64,000 bases of DNA from Chlamydoabsidia padenii (taxonomy: Eukaryota > Mucoromycota > Mucoromycetes > Mucorales > Cunninghamellaceae), in assembly GCA_025330725.1 (NCBI GenBank), contig JAIWND010000013.1:124001-188000 (forward strand). The letters are read 5' to 3'. Shown one piece after another: positions 10,289 to 21,413 of the stretch. A program made the translations under genes and the position numbers. The notes beneath the pieces were generated by a model. That model ran no database searches and was not told the DNA's origin. It worked only from the letters and a program-made list of their open reading frames with translations. Each line of letters opens with the position of its first letter. Positions within the stretch are counted from its first letter, which is position 1.

Positions 10289-11310
10289 ATGGTAAGTGAT
10301 GATAGGAAAAACGATGATCATCAATAGTATAACTATTATCTGATGGCATCTTGTTGGATGGATGGATGGATGGATGGATGGATAGATAGATGGATGGATG
10401 AATGGAACTCTAACTTTTTTTTTTGTAAAACTCGTTAATGTAGGCTCCTACCAAGAAGTCCACCGGCAAGAAGGTCGCTCCTGCCCCTTACCCCATTAAG
10501 GCCAAGCAAAGCAACAAGGCTACTGCCAACCCCTTGTTCGAAAAGACCCCCAAGAACTTTGGTATTGGTAAGTAGTATAATGAAAGCACCATGCCTGCAT
10601 ATATTGGATAAAATCTAACTTTTAAGACTTTGATAGGTCAAGACGTCCAACCCAAGCGTGATTTGTCTCGCTTCGTCAAGTGGCCCAAGTACATTCGTCT
10701 TCAACGCCAAAAGAAGATCATCTACCAACGTCTCAAGGTCCCTCCTTCCATCAACCAATTCACCCACGTGGTTGACAAGAACACTGCTACTCAACTCTTC
10801 AAGTTGGCCAACAAGTACCGTCCTGAAACCAAGACCGAAAAGCGTGATCGTCTCCGTGCTGCTGCCGCTGCCAAGGCTGAAAACAAGGAAGTCGCCAAGA
10901 CCGAAAAGCCTACTGTTGTCAAGTACGGTATCAACCACATTGCTGCTTTGGTTGAAAACAAGAAGGCTCAATTGGTGGTGATTGCTGATGATGTTGATCC
11001 TATTGAATTGGTCATCTGGTTGCCCGCTCTCTGCCGCAAGATGGGTATTCCTTACTGTATCGTCAAGGGTAAGGCTCGTTTGGGTGCTGTCATCAACAAG
11101 AAGACCGCTACTGCTTTGGCCTTTACCGATGTCAAGGATGCTGACAAGGCTGAATTGGCTAATGTCATCTCTGCCGTCAAGTCCTCTTACTCTGACAAAT
11201 GGGAAGAACAACGCCGTCAATGGGGTGGTGGTATCAACGGTCCCAAGTCCAACGCTCGTTTGGCTAAGCGTGCTGCTCTTGCTGCTCGTGAAGTCGCTGC
11301 TCGTCAATAG
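10289..11310 (+). CDS. RPL8: 60S ribosomal protein eL8 (L7a/L8)
   Basis: Exon 1 is only the ATG (10289-10291), directly followed by GTAAGT. Exon 2 is 10444-10567 and exon 3 is 10637-11310, giving 266 residues, the usual eL8 length. The sequence [10 protein letters not shown], then [19 protein letters not shown], then [19 protein letters not shown] is diagnostic, and the later [13 protein letters not shown] block is the L7Ae RNA-binding fold. It is part of the large ribosomal subunit near the 5.8S/25S rRNA. Codons are strongly biased (AAG, GTC, ATC, CGT, GGT), as expected of a very highly expressed gene and unlike its neighbours. Intron 1 holds a GGAT/GATA tetranucleotide repeat. The start-codon intron is common in fungal ribosomal genes and often tied to expression control. 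Confidence 0.97.
10349..10403. repeat. GGAT microsatellite in eL8 intron 1
   Basis: GGAT/GATA tetranucleotide units fill about 50 bp of the first intron of the ribosomal protein gene. Confidence 0.9.
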
Positions 11311-11840
11311 ATGTATTACTCCTTTTTATTTTAGTTTGTAGTCTTCTTTTTATAAAATGCATGTTTTTTTACTTATCAGATCATACAATAAAAATTTTGG
11401 GATAAAAATAATCATGGTACTAGTTGATATTGCTAGTCTGTGTATCTTTTTTTGTGTATATTATTTGGTCTTTGTTTTGAATGTGTGTATGATATGGTAT
11501 TAATGTGATTGATGTTTACTGATGGCTACCATTGACAATAGATGGAATGTATATCATTTCATCATATGGTACGACTTGAACGCATGAATCACCCTTACTT
11601 CATCCATAAAAGGAGAAATGAAATCCCCCTGTGGCGGCATTTCAACTTCATCCTTGACTTTTTTTTTTTCCCACGATGGAGTCCCTACACACATTCATTA
11701 TAAGATTATATATACTTTAGTTTTATTAATAAAGTTAAAGATGATAATACATATTCATATATAAACGTCCAAAGGACAAAAAGAAATGTCAACTACTGTA
11801 AAGTAAAAAAAAAAAGGGGGGGTGGAGATTGTGTATTTTC
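11311..11840. other. Convergent 3' intergenic region
   Basis: This holds the 3' ends of eL8 (AATAAA near 11387) and the oxidoreductase gene. It is AT-rich, with no coding region seen. Confidence 0.6.
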
Positions 11841-12968
11841 CTAGTTCTGATCTTCTTGATAACGCAAACCCACTTGTTTTCGCCATTGATCCATGGCACG
11901 GACTTGACCCAAAGTATCATCGGAAGTCATATACTTGCATTCATGTTGTTTATCGGCCAGAGCATCAGCGACGGCATCGGCTTCAATAGCAAATAAGTTG
12001 GTTTCATCCATAGGGACAGGAATGATTTCCATGACAGGATGAGTATGAGACTTGTATTCGATTTGAATAGGACCCAGCACGGTGAGATCAGGGCGCCAGA
12101 GATTAGGGACCTTGAATGTGCCTCGAGTCCCAATCACCTCCACACCACAATCACTATCAGCAAAGATTCCCGTAAACAGTTGAGCAACTATACCATGTTC
12201 GAATTCCAATGAAGCCACCGCATACTCGTCCACTTTGGTATCGGGTTGAATTGAGCCTACACCTTTAACTTGGATGGGATTGGCAAATCCTTGTTGTTGT
12301 GATGCACCTGCTATCAAACGAGCAAATGACATGGGATCTATGATTATAAAAGAGAAGAAATAGGGTGAATCACCGATTCTTCCTTTTTTTTATATATATA
12401 TATAGTTACTTGACTTACATCCACCAATATCCATGATTGCACCTCCACCCAAATCATTTCTCCATAATCGAGAAGAAGGACCCAATGAGCGACCATCAAA
12501 GGAAAAGTTGGCGCGAATCATCTTGACTTGACCGATTTTATCTCCCGCACGCACCAAGTCCACCAGTAATCGAGTTTGAGGATGACACCGATACATATAG
12601 GCTTCCATTAGAAACACGTCGTTGGCCCGGCACGCCTTGATAATGTCTTGGACCTGTTGTTCATTCATAGCAATAGGTTTTTCCACCAACATGTGTTTCT
12701 TGGCATTAGCCGCTTGGAGGGCCATGGCATGGTGACAAGGATGAGGGGAGCAAATGTACACAATATCCACCGCTGGGTCTTGTAAAACTGCTTCATAGGT
12801 GCCATGGCATTGATGAGGTTCCAATCCATAGTTGCTGCCAAACGCCTCGGCCGATGATTTGGAGCGACTGCCCACTGCCACCAAGGATCCTTTCTTTGCT
12901 ACTTTCAATGCTGTGGCAAATGTGTTTGCAATGTTACCAGTTCCAAGAATACCCCACCTTAATGACAT
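11841..12968 (-). CDS. Gfo/Idh/MocA oxidoreductase (dimeric dihydrodiol dehydrogenase-like)
   Basis: Two exons (12968-12419 and 12337-11841) give 348 residues. The N-terminus LRWGILGTGNIANTFATAL is a Rossmann NAD(P)-binding motif (GxGxxA/G). VEKPIAMNEQQ is the EKP motif that carries the catalytic-site lysine of the family. GGGAIMDIGGYPMSFARL, joined across the intron, matches the G(G)xLxDIGxY signature of dimeric dihydrodiol dehydrogenase / NADP-xylose dehydrogenases. The enzyme probably oxidises trans-dihydrodiols or an aldose with NADP+. The natural substrate cannot be decided from sequence. It has a normal length and intact motifs, and is not clustered with related metabolism. Confidence 0.9.
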
Positions 12969-13063
12969 TGTTGTATATATATATATATTATTGAGAAGAA
13001 GAAGGAAAAGAATGAATTAGACCAGTTTTAAAATTTTGTTAGCCCCGCCCCACACGCACAATG

Positions 13064-13074
13064 TTCAAATCCCG
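13064..13074 (+). promoter_or_regulatory. TTCAAATCCCG element
   Basis: This exact TTCAAATCCCG lies 96 bp upstream of the oxidoreductase start codon (minus strand). It is followed by a GC-rich CCCCGCCCCGCC run, unusual in this AT-rich window. Confidence 0.4.
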
Positions 13075-13232
13075 CCCCGCCCCGCCGTCTGTCATCCGAT
13101 TTTTGACCTTGTTTCACAAAGTAAAGGGCAAAGCTTTTTTTTATTATCATGTCGTTGTGCTAGATGATGATTATGTAATGCTATCTATATTATATACACT
13201 GCTATAATTCAAGTGAATAAACTAGAGGTGGA

Positions 13233-16200
13233 CTACATGACGGGATCAGTACCATATGTATCAGTATATTGCTTGTGAACCCGCTTGAATAAGCCTTCAA
13301 GTTCTTTTCGTTTTTCCTTGATCTTGTCTTCTTGCCATATTAGATTGTCAGTATCATTGTTCTAATGGGTTAAAAAATAAAAAAGGTTTTCAATTAGCTA
13401 ATCATTCGGAGTTCCCTGACGCATGCCCCGCGTCTACTTTTAACCCCGGACCCCTCTTTTTTATTTAGACACCTTACCAAAAGGGTTTCAACGAATTCTT
13501 GTGGAGAGTTCAAGAATAGATCCACAAAATGAAGTAAGTAAACCCCACAATCGCATGTATTGTCTTGCATAGGTACATGAGCGTATCGGAATTTGGGTGT
13601 AACAAAGTCGATCTTTTCAACATGTCGACGGGTGAAGGCTTCCATTTCCATATATCTTGTCAGATCATTAACACATTTCCGTTGTCTTCCACCTAAAGAG
13701 TCAAGAATAAAAATCGTTGGTCTATGTATAATACCAAAAAAAGGAGAGGGGGTTTAATGAGTCATCTTACTCTTTTTTTCTTCTTCTTCTTCTTCTTCTC
13801 TCTATTTTCTTATTACCGATTAGAAGCATCATTGGATTTTGAATCAGAAGGCATATTCCAAATGTCTGAGTCCGTGGCATCTTTGGTTTGATTAGGTATA
13901 CACCGATCTAGGTTACAAACAATAACAAGGTACCAATGTAATCTAAAAAAAAAAAAATAATCAAGTTAGTCAAAAGAGCCCATAATAATGTCCCCTTGCT
14001 GGAATACCTACTTTTCATTGATAGGGAACACCGCATATTTCTTGTCAAACAAGTCAGTGTTGGTCGTCCACTTTCTAACATTTTCATATGCTATTGGTTG
14101 TCTAAAAAAAGGATGTGGTTAGGATGACTATAATCATCTTTATTCTTGTTCCTACTTACCCCATTCCTTGTGTCAGTCGGTTGTAAAATAAGGTACTGAA
14201 TATATGTGTAGTTTCAGCAATGGCCTTGCGTTCCCATGTGCTAGAGTCATCATGTCCATTTTCCCCACTATAAGAGTCCATAAGCCTATTCATTCAACCA
14301 AAGGGCAAAATAAAAAACGGATCAAGAGATTAGTCAATTTAGTACCTTTGGTATCTTCTTCTTACCATTTCAAGTAAAAGTCAATCACACTGTCATTCAA
14401 ATATTGTGAAGGTGCCAGTCGCTTTTGATCTTTCTTTGTGATAGTGATAGAGCCTTTGCAACGATTCAGAGGGTATGTAAATAACCTAACACAATCAAAA
14501 CAAAAACAAAAAAATATGGTTAGTCGTCAAGTCATCAGGTAGCATGTGGATTTCTTTTTTTTTTTCTTACACAGTATCATTCGACACTTCCATTTCATCA
14601 TCAGATAATTCCACAGGAGTCGACACATCCACACCACTCGAGCTCCTTGCTTTTCCCCGGAGCCTTGAAGAGGAGCGTAAACCTAAGGTCCTTGGTGGAT
14701 AAGAATAGGTTTTCATTTTTTTCTTTGTCGTATCATTGTCGGAGCCTGATCGTTTGTTTTCTTGAAACCGATGAAGACTTGTTAAACTTGAAGTTGTTGA
14801 TAGAAACTTTGTGTGTCGTATGCTGCGTTTTGGTGGGATCTTTAGTGCTTCAATGTCGAATTTAGGGACTGTGGTGCTGGATGATGATAGATCGATTGGG
14901 TCCGTTTCATTCTTGTTGGAGTGGTCGTGATTAGTGTCGATGGTAGTATCCTTACTGTCAGTTGTGCCATTGGTGTTACTATCATGGGTATCTACTATAT
15001 TCATATTATCCAAAGCGAGACTCCTATCGGTTGCATAATCAATAGATGGTGCATTATTGTTGTCGTCCATATCCAATTCTTTGTCTATATCTGCTGTATC
15101 GATGATGTTGCTGATATCCGACCCCTTGTTGACATTGGGTTTATCGATTGGTGCATTGTTGGAGATTTCGTCAATGTCAGTTTGTTGGTCGTCACCACCT
15201 AGTTTCAAGTCATGATCCAGTTCGTTTTCCTTGTCACTGTGGAGATTTGTTTTATCATCTACATTGTTATCATCGCCTGTCATGTTACTGTATTTGTCCA
15301 AGTGTTCATCGCGTATAACCTTGTCAGTGTCGCCTAAAATGTAAAAATCGTCCTTGGGAATATCCAGATTGCTGCTATTATCATCACTATTAATGTGGGT
15401 ATCCAAATGTTGTTTAATGGTCGATGAAGTGCTGTCAATGTTATTATTGTCGATTTTGTGCAAATAGTATTCAATACCGTCAATGTCATGTTCATCCCAG
15501 TCGTCCACGCTACTTTTGTTGCTAGCCCTTAAATTGATTGCTTCATTGTCCAGATCCCCACCATCAAAGTCATTTTCCATCCTGTATTCAAATTCATGGC
15601 CATTATCACTATGATTGCTGATATTGTTGGTTTTAGCTGCATCATAATATGTGTTCATTTCTTGTTCAGGGCTCGAGCTGATCTTGTCATTGTCCCAGTT
15701 GATATCTTGTGTGGAGGTTGATATATCGCCATCAATTATATTGCTGTTCCTATCTGTCAAACTAAAAGGATCGTCATTGTCAATGTGTTGATCTATATCA
15801 ATTCCAATAGATTGGCGAGAGAGATCCATGTCATTATTATCCAAACTTGGTCCCCGGTCGGTTCCAATGTGGTCGTCGTCGTTATCAAAATCAGGGAATC
15901 GTATTATGCTGGACCGTAATTGTTGCTTAGTTTGGAGCCGATCCATCTTTTTAATAGTCTGGGATGTATCCGATCTGGTTATTGGTGGCGGTGTTGTTGA
16001 CCCTAGAGATTTCATTGGAGGCGACCAGGACGGTGATGACTGACGTTGTTCAAGGTCATGTTCATGTTGGCTGTGATGATATGATGGCTTAAACTCACGA
16101 GAAGCAGTGAGGTCGTAATAGTCAGGTCGCCGTCTTGTATTGGTGAAGGGAGGTGGAGAATGTTGACGCCGAGATTGTCGTGGAGGGGCTACTGGTGATG

Positions 16201-17150
16201 TCATATTCCTCCAAAGTTTATACGCTGACAATGATCCACTAGATGATAGATTCTTTGCTGAAGATTGGCTGTGATCAGGAGGGATGGACGATTGTGAAGT
16301 CTGTTTTGTGTATAATGATGAGAGTGATCGTGATGCTGTTGCTAATCTTGTAGATGACCTTTTGAGTCGCATATGGTGTGAGACTGACGACAAAGTGGAA
16401 GGGGTGGTAAGAACCTGAGAAGATTCAAAATCTACTGTGGAAGAAGGAATCTATTCAAGGAAGAATTAGTTAGTAAAGGAAAAGAGGCGAATGAAATCTG
16501 TTTGAGGTTACCGATAATGTGCTTGTGGAGGTGCTTGTTGAGTGGATTGACCGTTTTTTACGCCTTGGTGCTACTATATATAATAATTAGTCAATTACAT
16601 TGGTTTTTATCTTTAAAAATGAGCTTACCTGGTTTGCCTTCTTCATCGCTCGAGATCACCCACGCTTTGTCGGAGTCATTACTGGTTGTCTAGAGGGTCA
16701 AAAAAGAGAATCATGTCAGTTTAAAAAAAAAAAAAAAAAGCAAACTTTGGTTTAATAACATACCGAAGGATCCATTGGTGGTGGTGGTGGTGGTAGTAGT
16801 GGTTCTGTTTTGGACTCTTTTGAGCTTTTCATCCTTGACACTATCATATCATTATATAAAGAAAAAGGGTGGTTTAGTATACATATTTCCATGACCTGGA
16901 GTTCCTAGTTCATACATATTTTACCACGCATTGTACTACTTTTCACCTGAGTTAGCGAAGGATCAGTCTATTTAAAAAGAGGAAGAAGAAGAAGAAGATT
17001 AGAATCGGTTAATACAAGTAAAGAGAAGGGGAAAGTAAAATAGGCACTCACCCTTTGGTTTTTCCTGTTCTGGGATGATTTAGATATAGGTTGCAAGACT
17101 ACTATATCTTCTTCAGGGCTAATATCACTGATTTTTCTGTTTCGTTTCAT
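13233..17150 (-). CDS. Ulp2/SENP-type SUMO protease (C48 peptidase)
   Basis: Starts at MKRNRKISDISPEED (17150). Exons I support: 17150-17052, about 16967-16940, 16840-16764, 16689-16629, 16573-16512, 16450-14571, 14485-14366, 14285-14160, 14101-14012, 13942-13817, 13721-13478, 13361-13233; about 1,013 residues. Only the exon 2/3 junction is uncertain (weak GTAGTA donor). The N-terminal two thirds are disordered, with a basic patch (RRKKR) and a roughly 400-residue Asp/Asn-rich tract. The C-terminus is a C48 protease: YLNDSVIDFYLKW, FPINEKLHWYLVIV (catalytic His), ILDSLGG (Asp), QDNTCDCGVYLLHF (oxyanion Gln and nucleophile Cys). It should cleave SUMO or poly-SUMO chains in the nucleus. The large N-terminal region and split catalytic block favour Ulp2/SENP6-7 over Ulp1. 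Confidence 0.88.
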
Positions 17151-17260
17151 GTGCAAACGAATCTGTTGTGGAGGTAAATGTGGTATATCGAGGAATAAAA
17201 GTGAAAGGAAGAAGAAGAGCGTCCCCCTCCCAAAAAAAAGTTGACGCCAAAAAAAGATAC

Positions 17261-17274
17261 CGGAATTTGAAATT
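17261..17274. promoter_or_regulatory. CGGAATTTGAAATT element
   Basis: CGGAATTTGAAATT lies 111 bp upstream of the SUMO protease start. It is a near-palindromic form of the recurrent element. Confidence 0.35.
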
Positions 17275-17534
17275 GAGCTCCACCCACACACAGCCAACAA
17301 CATGACACCTTTATATAGTACCAGATGACGAGATGGAGAATCTTTTTGACTAGATGTCATTCATGCAAACTTGTAGTACAAAATATAATTCGTATGGATA
17401 ATGAAACTTTTTTATTTTATTTTTAATATATCATTATGTAAAAGACAGCAGATTCAATGCATAAAATAAGATGGAGACGTTATACATATATATATATATA
17501 TATGGGGATAGCTATTTTAATACAGTAGTGTAAT

Positions 17535-18382
17535 CTAAAGTAGTTTTAGATGACCAGTAACTTGATTTATCAATTCGACTGGGCCTATATGAAGCGCAAT
17601 TAGTATGAGAATATATAATTCGGCAAATGACATTACCTGGACCAACACCAAGGACAGTACGAGATCCAGCAGCAATTTGAGTTCGACCAGCATCGCAAAT
17701 ACTTTGTGCTGTGATATTCAAACTGAGAGCAGTTGCTTGTAATTCGAGTCTATAATAAAGAGTATAGTCAAGTTAACCAGGTCATCCATATCATCCATTT
17801 TTTTTTAATACTTACAATTGCTCTTCACTGGCAGCCTTCAATGCTACTTTGGCTTGGCCGGATCGTTCCCACTTTTTCAATACCTTGTTATTCCCGCCCC
17901 ACACACACACACAAATTATGCGTTTTAATGAGTCATTTCCTACAACGTTATCTTGTCACCAAATATTTCTTACCGCTGGATTTGATTTTTGAAGAGCCTT
18001 GTAACAAGCTAAAGTAGCATGACCACACTATAGAATAGGAAGATGTTAGTGGTTTGTTAGAGAGAGAAAAGCCAAACTATATACGTACCTGAGCAGCCAC
18101 TTTTCCTTTAGTCATCCCGAGATCGGTTCGAACAACAAGTACCATTTTGTAATCGTCGTATTTATCGGCATCAAACGTTCCTTCTGGCATTTCATCAAGT
18201 TCGTCTAGATCGTCTTCCTTTTCTTGCTTCTACATAAAAAAAGAGTATTAGTCACGTCATTCATCCTGCACGAGACCCATACTTACAAAGAATTGACGAC
18301 CAATAAAGATACCAGTCATTAAAGCCACAAAGGTAGTGGCAGTAACTTCGACAATGCCAAAAGTTTCAGGGAGCTTGATCAT
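17535..18382 (-). CDS. PTH2: Peptidyl-tRNA hydrolase 2
   Basis: At least six exons. Exon 1 (18382-18287) encodes a hydrophobic N-terminal anchor (TATTFVALMTGIFIG). The PTH2 domain follows: YKMVLVVRTDLGMTKGKVAAQ, then CGHATLACYKAL, then VALKAASEEQL, TQIAAGSRTVLGVGPG and a final exon ending GPVELINQVTGHLKLL at TAG 17535-17537. The sequence KGKxAAQCGHA is the family hallmark, and the Lys, Asp and Thr positions of the active site appear intact. It recycles peptidyl-tRNA released from ribosomes. The N-terminal anchor places it on a mitochondrial or ER membrane, as for Bit1/PTRH2. An acidic linker (KEDDLDELDEMPEGT) separates anchor and domain. It is divergent from the Mg transporter gene with 408 bp between starts. 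Confidence 0.93.
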
Positions 18383-18790
18383 GGTTGTGAATGGTGAGAG
18401 GAAAAGAAAGGAGAAAAAAACAACGACCGACAGCCTTTTTAAAATGTTTAAATCCCGAACATGGGACTTTAATACCCGATGATGACTCCAACCTGTATTA
18501 CATGTAGTGGCATTTGAAGTGAAGTATAGAATACATCAATAATGACACTGAAATAAAATAAAGGATTCTAGATTAAAGATGAGAAAGTTTGATTCAAACT
18601 TAATCAATAAGGTATATATTTCATTGAGTTTCACCAGAGATGAAGATCCCTTTTTGGAATTTTTAAATCCCGCCCTTCATTTTTTTTTTTTTTTTTTTTT
18701 TTACCGTTCTAAACTTTTCTTTCTTTCTTTCTTTCTCTCTTTCTTCATTCCCCCATGCTAACGAACTAGACACCATACTGACGACTTATC
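18383..18790. promoter_or_regulatory. Bidirectional promoter with two TTTAAATCCCG elements
   Basis: The region between the divergent PTH2 and Mg transporter genes has TTTAAATCCCGAAC at 18447-18460, 65 bp from the PTH2 start. It has TTTTTAAATCCCGCCC at 18657-18672, about 120 bp from the transporter start. A T tract and CT-rich leader (TTTCTTTCTTTC) precede the transporter ATG. Each gene appears to have its own copy. Confidence 0.4.
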
Positions 18791-19197
18791 ATGAACGAGG
18801 AATATGGCGATTCCAACTTTGCTCCTCAACATCCATTAGCTCGGTCAAGCTCAGATGCCTTCATCTTGCACATGGATCCCACCATCTCGGAAAAGACAAC
18901 AAACGAAACAGACTCCTCCTATCCACAAGCCGAAAAGGATGTATGTTATCGTCCTCCAGCTTCTAGTCCTACTACAACATTTACACCTGCCACTCTATCC
19001 GCCACTCATACTGCTGCACCGTCATTACAAAGCACCATTGACAAGGACGTTCTAGGAAACTATATGCAACTGGATCAAGACAACAAGGATGACGATAATC
19101 TTATTAAAAGTGATATCAAACTGGACTTCTTATTGGAGGCGAATACAGATAAACATGCTCGTCGTTTTAGTGCTTTTGGTGATACTCTCCGGGTAAG

Positions 19198-19233
<36 letters not shown>

Positions 19234-19250
19234 GTGAAATATGGTTACTC

Positions 19251-19288
<38 letters not shown>

Positions 19289-20659
19289 GCATGTATGTAT
19301 ATAGGATCCGAATAAAATCAAACAACCTGCTAATCGGTATAACTTTTATGAAGCGTCCATTGGCTCCTTGAAAAGCTCATCATTGAAAGAACTTTTATCG
19401 AAACCTACGGGATCGGGGGAAACTGTGGAACAACAATTGATCCGATCTTCTTGTTGGTGGATTGATGTGTTTGCTCCTACTGATCAGGAAATGCGAATTA
19501 TTAGCAAGGTAACTAATTAATAACCATGGAAACAAACGATGATGCTAATTATTACATATTCTAGATATTCCGAATACACCCATTGACAACTGAAGATATC
19601 CAAGCTCAAGAATCTCGGGAAAAGTGTGAAATCTTCCAAAACTATATGTTTATTAGTTTTAGAAGCTTTAATCATGATTACTCTAGCCAGGATTATCTTG
19701 AAGCTATCAACTTTTACATCATTGTATTCAAGGATGGTGTCCTCACTGTAAGTATATTTGATCCAATGGTAAAAAAAACAAAAAAACAAAACAAAATGGC
19801 ATTGTAACAATTTTTTTGACTAGTTTCGATTCCAACCCTTACCTCATACTCACAATGTACTCAAACGGATCGACCAACTCAAGGATTATATTGACATTAC
19901 TCCTGAATGGATTAATTATGCATTAATCGACAATGTAACCGACAGTTTTGCACCTTTGATTCAACATACCGAAATAGAAGTGGACTCGATTGATGATTTG
20001 GTGCTTGTACTAAGTGGATCTGAACAAACTGACATGCTTCGACGGATTGGTAGTTGTAGAAAAATGGTGATGCAATTACTACGACTCTTAGGTCCAAAGG
20101 CGGATGTAGTACGAAGTTTGATTAAACGATACCAAGATAGAACAAAAGAAATCGAATTTTTTCAACAACGTCGACAACAACAAGATGACAAGATCGTGAT
20201 GGCAAAGGATATTGTAAATGAAACCAGTCTTCAACATGAAGTGATACTCTTTTTGGGTGACATTCAAGGTGAAGAAAACCTCCTCTTCCCTCTCCACAAT
20301 TAGATAATAATGAATTGTCATCTTACTAACAAATAATCTTAATAGATCATATTCATACCATGTTACAAAATGTAAATCATTATGATTTGGTACTTGGTAG
20401 GGCTCATCGTAACTATCTTGGTCAAATCTCCATTGAATTATCTCAAGCTGGTAACAATACAAACGAAGTGATCAATCGATTGACTTTTTTGGCTACTCTA
20501 GTGGTGCCTCTTAATTTGGTGGCAGGTTTATTCGGCATGAATGTCCAGGTGCCTGGTCAGGACGATCAAGATTTGGCATGGTTTATGTGGATTGTATTGG
20601 GAATGGTCATGTATGTTACTTTTATGCTCGCTTTTGGAAAACGATTCAACTTTTTGTAG
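18791..20659 (+). CDS. CorA/Mnr2/Alr-type magnesium transporter
   Basis: Five exons (18791-19192, 19305-19508, 19565-19747, 19824-20268, 20346-20659) close in phase to give 515 residues. The C-terminus has the two CorA membrane helices, RLTFLATLVVPLNLVAGLFG and WFMWIVLGMVMYVTFML. The GMN pore signature (LFGMNVQVPG) ends the first. The long helical cytosolic part (WWIDVFAPTDQEMRI; PLPHTHNVLKRID; TDMLRRIGSCRKMV) matches the fungal Mnr2/Alr branch rather than mitochondrial Mrs2. The N-terminal 130 residues are polar and disordered. The expected role is Mg2+ transport across the plasma or vacuolar membrane. Intron 1 is mostly simple sequence, (TA)n followed by about 34 T. Confidence 0.92.
19200..19285. 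repeat. (TA)n and poly(T) inside an intron
   Basis: About 14 TA units (19200-19227) are followed by about 34 T (19252-19285). Together they make up most of intron 1 of the Mg transporter gene. Confidence 0.9.
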
Positions 20660-20854
20660 TCCTATAGAATTTACATTTTATATACTTTACTTGATATCTA
20701 ATAAACATAAATTATTCTTCATTCTCATCATGCTGATTGACAGTCTGTGACAGGCTCAATAGATTATTTAAACGCCGCGTTTGTTAAAAAGTCTGGCTTT
20801 TTTTCTCTCGCTCTCTTTATTTCTTTCTTTCTCACTTACATAATTCTGCCGACT

Positions 20855-21372
20855 ATGAATCAAGCATCAAGGGGCTCACGCGCTGTCTTTGGTAAGAAGG
20901 AATAGATATACTAACTATTTTACTGAATACTCAAACTTTTATTGTGTGTGTGTTTTTTTTTGTTATAGTGGGAAACATTCCTTTCGAATACACAGAGGAA
21001 CAATTAATCGACGTCTTTAAAGAAGTTGGTCCTGTCTCCTCTTTTAGGCAAGTCAACCCAAATACATCAAGATCAATACTATCTCTACTCACCATCTTTT
21101 ATCTATATATATAGGTTACTCTTTGATAGAGATACAGGTCGCCCCAAAGGTTATGGCTTTTGCGAATTTTATGGTACAATTATAAAACTCCTCCTCCCAA
21201 CCTCTTCTCTTCACTAACACTTGTTTTATAGATTCCGAAACTGCATCTAGTGCTGTACGTAACTTGAACAACTATGAAATAGGAGGACGTCAATTGCGTG
21301 TAGATTATGCCTCCATGGATGATAATGGTAACCGATCAAGCAACAAACAAAACAATAACCAGTTTGCACCTC

Positions 21373-21413
<41 letters not shown>

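Noticed and set aside
10615..11307. Long antisense ORF opposite eL8
   Set aside because: It mirrors the biased codons of the ribosomal protein gene, which suppress stops on the other strand.
16764..16833. Alternative acceptor TCAAG|GATG for exon 3 of the SUMO protease
   Set aside because: It leads to a stop in the next exon. The acceptor at 16841 keeps the frame if a weak GTAGTA donor ends exon 2.
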